Made by a program: the position numbers and the translations under genes. A DNA stretch of 64,000 nt from JABJAG01 sp965222215 (GTDB lineage Bacteria > Pseudomonadota > Alphaproteobacteria > UBA6615), in contig OZ244931.1 of assembly GCA_965222215.1 (NCBI GenBank), forward strand, positions 2,294,001 to 2,358,000. Reading direction: 5' to 3'. This document shows positions 60,912 to 64,000 of the stretch, piece after piece (position 1 is the stretch's first letter; each line of letters starts with the position of its first letter). The notes under the pieces are model-generated. The model ran no database searches and was not told the origin of the DNA. It saw only the letters and a list, made by a program, of their open reading frames with translations.

Positions 60912-62789
60912 ATGAGCGATCCCGTCGCCGATTCGGCCCGTGAGTCCGGGCATATACGCACGAGAATTCGCCTCGCCACGGTCCTCGTCGGCGGGATCAC
61001 GCTGTTGATCCTGATTGCGGTCGGCAGCGTGCTGTGGGTCACCCTCACAAGCGCGACTCAGAATACCTTCGAGCTGCTCGGCGAGCGCGCTACCGCCACG
61101 CTCGATATCCTCGAGGCGCGGGTCGACGGCCAATTGTTGAATGTCATGGGGGCCACCGAGGGTTTGGGCGGACAATTCGCAGACGGGCGGCTGGATCTTG
61201 AGAGCAAGCGTTCCAACACATTCGACACGCTTTCGGGCTTTCTGACGTCGCACCCGCAGTCCCGTGCGGTCGTGGTGTTACAGCTCGACGGCAAGCAAAT
61301 GGCGATGACCCGGGCCGAGGGCTATGCCGTCGAGGTTCCGGCAAATCCCGCATCCGACCGGCGCAGGGACTACGCGCTCGAACTCGCGCGGCAGCGGACA
61401 GAGCCTTTCTGGGCAACACCCATCTGGGTGTCGGAGATCAACGAGGCCGTGCTGACCTACGTCGTGCCGATCCTCCGCCGGAACGAGCTCATCGGAGCCA
61501 TCGTGGTTCCCGTCACGATCACGGAAATCTCGAAGTTCCTTCTCGAACTCGAAAAGAACAGCGGCCTGAGCGCCTTCATCATCCACAATCGCGACCATGT
61601 GCTGGCCCATCCGCGCATGAGCGAAGTCGACGTCAAACCGAATGCATCGCCGCTGGAAAACCCCCTTCCCCGCCTCGACGACTTCCCGGAGCCCGCGTTT
61701 AAACTCCTGACCGGCGACGGCGAGGAAGCCCTCCTGATTCTGGAGTACGCCGCTAACGTCAACAACGCGCGGGTCAACGACGACACCATCATCATCACCC
61801 GTGACACCCGGAAGTTCGGTCCCGACCTGTGGACGATGGGGGTCGCCCTCCAACGCTCGATTGTCGGGCAGGAGATTGAGCGGCTCATCGATACCGCCAT
61901 CATCGGTCTCGTGATCCTGTTTGTCGCCGTGCTGCTGGGATTCCTGTTCGCCCGCCACCTGAACCAACAGATCGGGCGCCTGGTGACATCCGCCAGCGCC
62001 ATGACCCGGCTGGACGTCGGGAGCGCACCGGAAGTCCCCGACAGCCGTATCCGCGAGCTATCCGACGCGTCGCAGGCCTTCAACCGGATGATCGGGGCGC
62101 TGCGGCTGTTCGAAACATACGTGCCCAAGCAGCTCGTCCTGCGCATGATGCAGAGCGGCGAATCGCTCGAAGCCACCGAGGAACGTGTTCTCACGATCAT
62201 GTTCACGGATATCCGCGGGTTCTCGACGATCGCCGAACAAATGGAGGCCGCCGAGATCGCGGGCCTTCTCAACGAACATTTCAACATGCTGGCCGAGCCG
62301 ATCGAGGCCGAGGGTGGAACCGTCGACAAGTATATCGGTGACGCAATCATGGCGTTCTGGGGCGCGCCGGAACAGATGCCCGACCATGCCGCGCGGGCCC
62401 TGCGCGCCGCAGCGGAAATACAGCGTCGGGTCCATGCCGACAATGAGCGCCGGTCGGCCGCCGGCGAGCCGGCCCTCGCCGTGCGGGTCGGCGTTCATAC
62501 GGGCTCCGTGGTCGTCGGCAACATCGGATCGCGCAACCGGATCAACTACACCATCGTCGGCGATGCCGTGAATATCGCCTCGCGGATCGATTCCATCGCC
62601 AAGGAGATGGCCGTCGACGAGGACTGCATCGTGCTGGTGAGCGGCGATACGCTGGCCCACGCCGGGCAACAGGCCGGCGATCAGGCAGGTGACGGGTACA
62701 CCACCGGCTCGCTCGGCGAACGCGAAATCCGCGGACGGGAGGGTACCGTTCCCATCTTCCGGCTGGACGCCTCGCCCGCCGGGCGCTAG
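60912..62789 (+). CDS. Membrane adenylate/guanylate cyclase (class III) with HAMP
   Basis: A 625-residue protein: cytoplasmic N-terminus, transmembrane segment (about 22-48), an extracellular Cache-like sensor (about 50-340), a second segment (about 345-365, IIGLVILFVAVLLGFLFA), HAMP linker, then a class III cyclase domain (about 415-615). The metal-binding Asp residues are in MFTDIRGFSTI and VDKYIGDAIMAFWG; GVHTGSVVVGNIGS and YTIVGDAVNIASRID complete the site. It makes a cyclic nucleotide, most likely cAMP, on an external cue. Start ATG 60912 was preferred; the upstream frame runs through the divergent pccA leader. A methyltransferase gene follows after 11 bp. Confidence 0.9.
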   Translation: MSDPVADSARESGHIRTRIRLATVLVGGITLLILIAVGSVLWVTLTSATQNTFELLGERATATLDILEARVDGQLLNVMGATEGLGGQFADGRLDLESKRSNTFDTLSGFLTSHPQSRAVVVLQLDGKQMAMTRAEGYAVEVPANPASDRRRDYALELARQRTEPFWATPIWVSEINEAVLTYVVPILRRNELIGAIVVPVTITEISKFLLELEKNSGLSAFIIHNRDHVLAHPRMSEVDVKPNASPLENPLPRLDDFPEPAFKLLTGDGEEALLILEYAANVNNARVNDDTIIITRDTRKFGPDLWTMGVALQRSIVGQEIERLIDTAIIGLVILFVAVLLGFLFARHLNQQIGRLVTSASAMTRLDVGSAPEVPDSRIRELSDASQAFNRMIGALRLFETYVPKQLVLRMMQSGESLEATEERVLTIMFTDIRGFSTIAEQMEAAEIAGLLNEHFNMLAEPIEAEGGTVDKYIGDAIMAFWGAPEQMPDHAARALRAAAEIQRRVHADNERRSAAGEPALAVRVGVHTGSVVVGNIGSRNRINYTIVGDAVNIASRIDSIAKEMAVDEDCIVLVSGDTLAHAGQQAGDQAGDGYTTGSLGEREIRGREGTVPIFRLDASPAGR

Positions 62790-62800
62790 TCACGGTCTCC

Positions 62801-63541
62801 ATGAACAAGGAAGAACTGCAGCAACGCGTCGAGGCGTTTCCGTACTGGTATCACCGGATCGAGCTTCCCGGCGGGGTCGTCACCCCGGGCTGGGCGCCCC
62901 TGTCCGTGGATGCCTACCGTATCCCCGACGACCTGACCGGCAAGCGCGTGCTCGACATCGGCGCATGGGACGGGTTCTGGAGCTTCGAGGCCCTCAAGCG
63001 CGGCGCCGAACAGGTGATCGCGATTGACGATTTCTCCGATTTCGTCGGCCAGATTTCAGAGGAAGACCGCAAGGCCTGGCAGACGTTCGACCTGTGCCGC
63101 GAGGCGCTGGGCCACGATCACGATCGCTGCCAGCGGCACGAGATGACGGTCTACGATCTGACCCCTGAGACATTCGGCACGTTCGACGTCGTGTTCTGTT
63201 TCGGCGTGCTCTACCACCTGCGCTGGCCAATGTACGCTATCGACAAACTGTCGGACGTGTGCAGCGGGGATCTGTTCATGGAATCGGCCGTCGCCGACGA
63301 CTACAGCGCCTACCGGGGCGGTCTCGGCAAGGGGTTCGGCGCCGACATGGTGGCCGAGTTCTACCCCAACGACGAGTACGGGGAGAACGAGACCAACTGG
63401 TGGGCGCCCACCCTTCGATGCATGGGCGGCATGGTCAAGGCCGCCGGGTTCGACACCGTGCGCGGCTGGAAGCTCACCGAAAACCCCGACCGCATTTCCC
63501 AGTGCCGGGGCTTTATCTGGGGCAGCAAACAGCCCGGGTAG
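62801..63541 (+). CDS. SAM-dependent methyltransferase (DUF1698/CmoB-like)
   Basis: A 246-residue Rossmann methyltransferase: VLDIGAWDGFWSFEALKRGA is the SAM-binding motif, VIAIDDFSDF holds the acidic ribose-binding residue, and FDVVFCFGVLYHLRWP is motif IV. It resembles the CmoB-type tRNA-modification group but is shorter, and a small-molecule or glycan substrate is equally possible. It begins 11 bp after the cyclase stop and is probably co-transcribed with it, a pairing that I cannot explain from known pathways. The small minus-strand gene ends 18 bp beyond its stop. Confidence 0.83.
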   Translation: MNKEELQQRVEAFPYWYHRIELPGGVVTPGWAPLSVDAYRIPDDLTGKRVLDIGAWDGFWSFEALKRGAEQVIAIDDFSDFVGQISEEDRKAWQTFDLCREALGHDHDRCQRHEMTVYDLTPETFGTFDVVFCFGVLYHLRWPMYAIDKLSDVCSGDLFMESAVADDYSAYRGGLGKGFGADMVAEFYPNDEYGENETNWWAPTLRCMGGMVKAAGFDTVRGWKLTENPDRISQCRGFIWGSKQPG

Positions 63542-63559
63542 GCCGGCTTTTTGAAGCGG

Positions 63560-63748
63560 CTAGCTTTTCGCTTTTTCCTTGCCCGCCTCTTCGGCCTTCT
63601 TGAGCTCTTTGCCCTGCTCGCCCTCCAGCGCATTGCGCGCCTTTTCGGCTTTCTCGGTCACGTTGACCGACTTGGCGGTCTCTTTAGCGTTCTCGTTGTA
63701 CTCGCGGGCCGCCTCTCGATTGCCCTCACCCTGGTTCTTTCCCGACAT
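63560..63748 (-). CDS. Small highly charged hypothetical protein
   Basis: A 62-residue protein rich in Glu, Lys, Asn and Ala with no Cys and no hydrophobic segment (SGKNQGEGNREAAREYNENA, then Glu/Lys/Ala helices). The AGGAGA ribosome site six bases before ATG 63748 shows it is a real gene. Small GEGN-x-A-x-R-x-Y proteins of this kind occur widely in proteobacteria without known function. It lies 77 bp downstream of pccB on the same strand and may share its transcript. An inverted repeat GAATGA/TCATTC lies at 63767-63787 in the gap. Confidence 0.75.
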   Translation of the reverse strand: MSGKNQGEGNREAAREYNENAKETAKSVNVTEKAEKARNALEGEQGKELKKAEEAGKEKAKS

Positions 63749-63825
63749 GCTGCATCTCCTGTCATCGAATGATTGGGTCGTTCATTCAGATAACGAAGAA
63801 AGACGCGCCTTGTTCCACCGGCGCA

Positions 63826-64000
63826 TCACAGCGGGATGTTGTCGTGCTTCTTCCAGGGGTTTTCGAGCTGCTTGTCCGCGAGCATGCGCAGGCCCCGGCA
63901 GATGCGCCGGCGTGTGCTGTGGGGATAGATCACGTCGTCGATGAAGCCCTTCTGGGCCGCCACGAACGGGTTGGCGAAGCGTTTGCGGTACTCCTCCGTC
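63826..64000 (-). CDS. pccB: Propionyl-CoA carboxylase beta subunit, C-terminal fragment
   Basis: Only the last 58 residues are in the window; the gene enters from the right edge. The visible sequence EEYRKRFANPFVAAQKGFID and the C-terminal ENPWKKHDNIPL are typical of carboxyltransferase beta subunits of propionyl/acyl-CoA carboxylases. Together with pccA it would form the biotin-dependent carboxylase. It is on the same strand as pccA but separated by the small protein gene and two plus-strand genes. Confidence 0.92.
   Translation of the reverse strand, partial: TEEYRKRFANPFVAAQKGFIDDVIYPHSTRRRICRGLRMLADKQLENPWKKHDNIPL

Overview
This is 64 kb of GC-rich core chromosome from an alphaproteobacterium, most likely of Rhodospirillales type. 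That placement is an inference from three things: the gene repertoire (a SUF/ISC hybrid iron-sulfur operon, a PccA-type biotin carboxylase, RNase E ending in an RR-GWW tail, CbpA/CbpM), the tRNA-Met sequence, and an intergenic repeat whose chance translation contains LILSLTKDE. There is no insertion sequence, prophage, CRISPR array or rRNA. About 58 protein genes and one tRNA are packed with very short gaps and many ATGA/TGATG overlaps.

Layout. 1-6702: a catabolic island that looks like sugar-acid metabolism (IclR regulator, two SDR dehydrogenases, two cupin proteins, a quinone-oxidoreductase-like MDR, a UxaA-type dehydratase), with a 31-bp palindrome between the divergent regulator and SDR genes. 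6732-8026: cbpA-cbpM co-chaperone pair behind an inverted repeat. 8095-15927: two RidA-like paralogues, a TPR-sulfotransferase, two alpha/beta hydrolases, a DMT permease, tRNA-Met with its own promoter and terminator, mnmA, and an exported protein. 15934-26750: the most striking region, a 13-gene minus-strand cluster cysE-iscR-nifS-like-iscS-sufBCDS-sufU-sufT-sufA-fdx-tenA, headed by a sigma70 promoter overlapping an IscR type-1-like site. It joins cysteine synthesis, three cysteine desulfurases, Fe-S scaffold and carrier proteins, a ferredoxin and a thiaminase-family enzyme. 26785-38429: hydrolase, anmK, tyrS, a giant AsmA/YhdP-like protein, and the coupled set glnE-bcp-DUF455-DMT permease. 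38436-43432: amiC-mrcA-prfB (cell wall and translation termination), prfB with an intact programmed +1 frameshift. 43433-47556: rne with a roughly 400-nt leader, and an aminotransferase. 47573-52076: gamma-glutamyltransferase-like lipoprotein, M48 peptidase, DsbA-like protein, maiA. 52106-57709: S9 peptidase, mgtE, maeB. 57850-64000: lipB, acyP, pccA, an adenylate cyclase, a methyltransferase, a small charged protein, and the 3' end of pccB.

I found no wholly new multi-gene system. The items most worth checking are the IscR-box operon with three desulfurases and cysE in front, the IclR operator, the covarying inverted hairpin pair at 4151-4219, the palindrome shared by pccA and the cyclase, and the pcc locus split by opposite-strand signalling genes.
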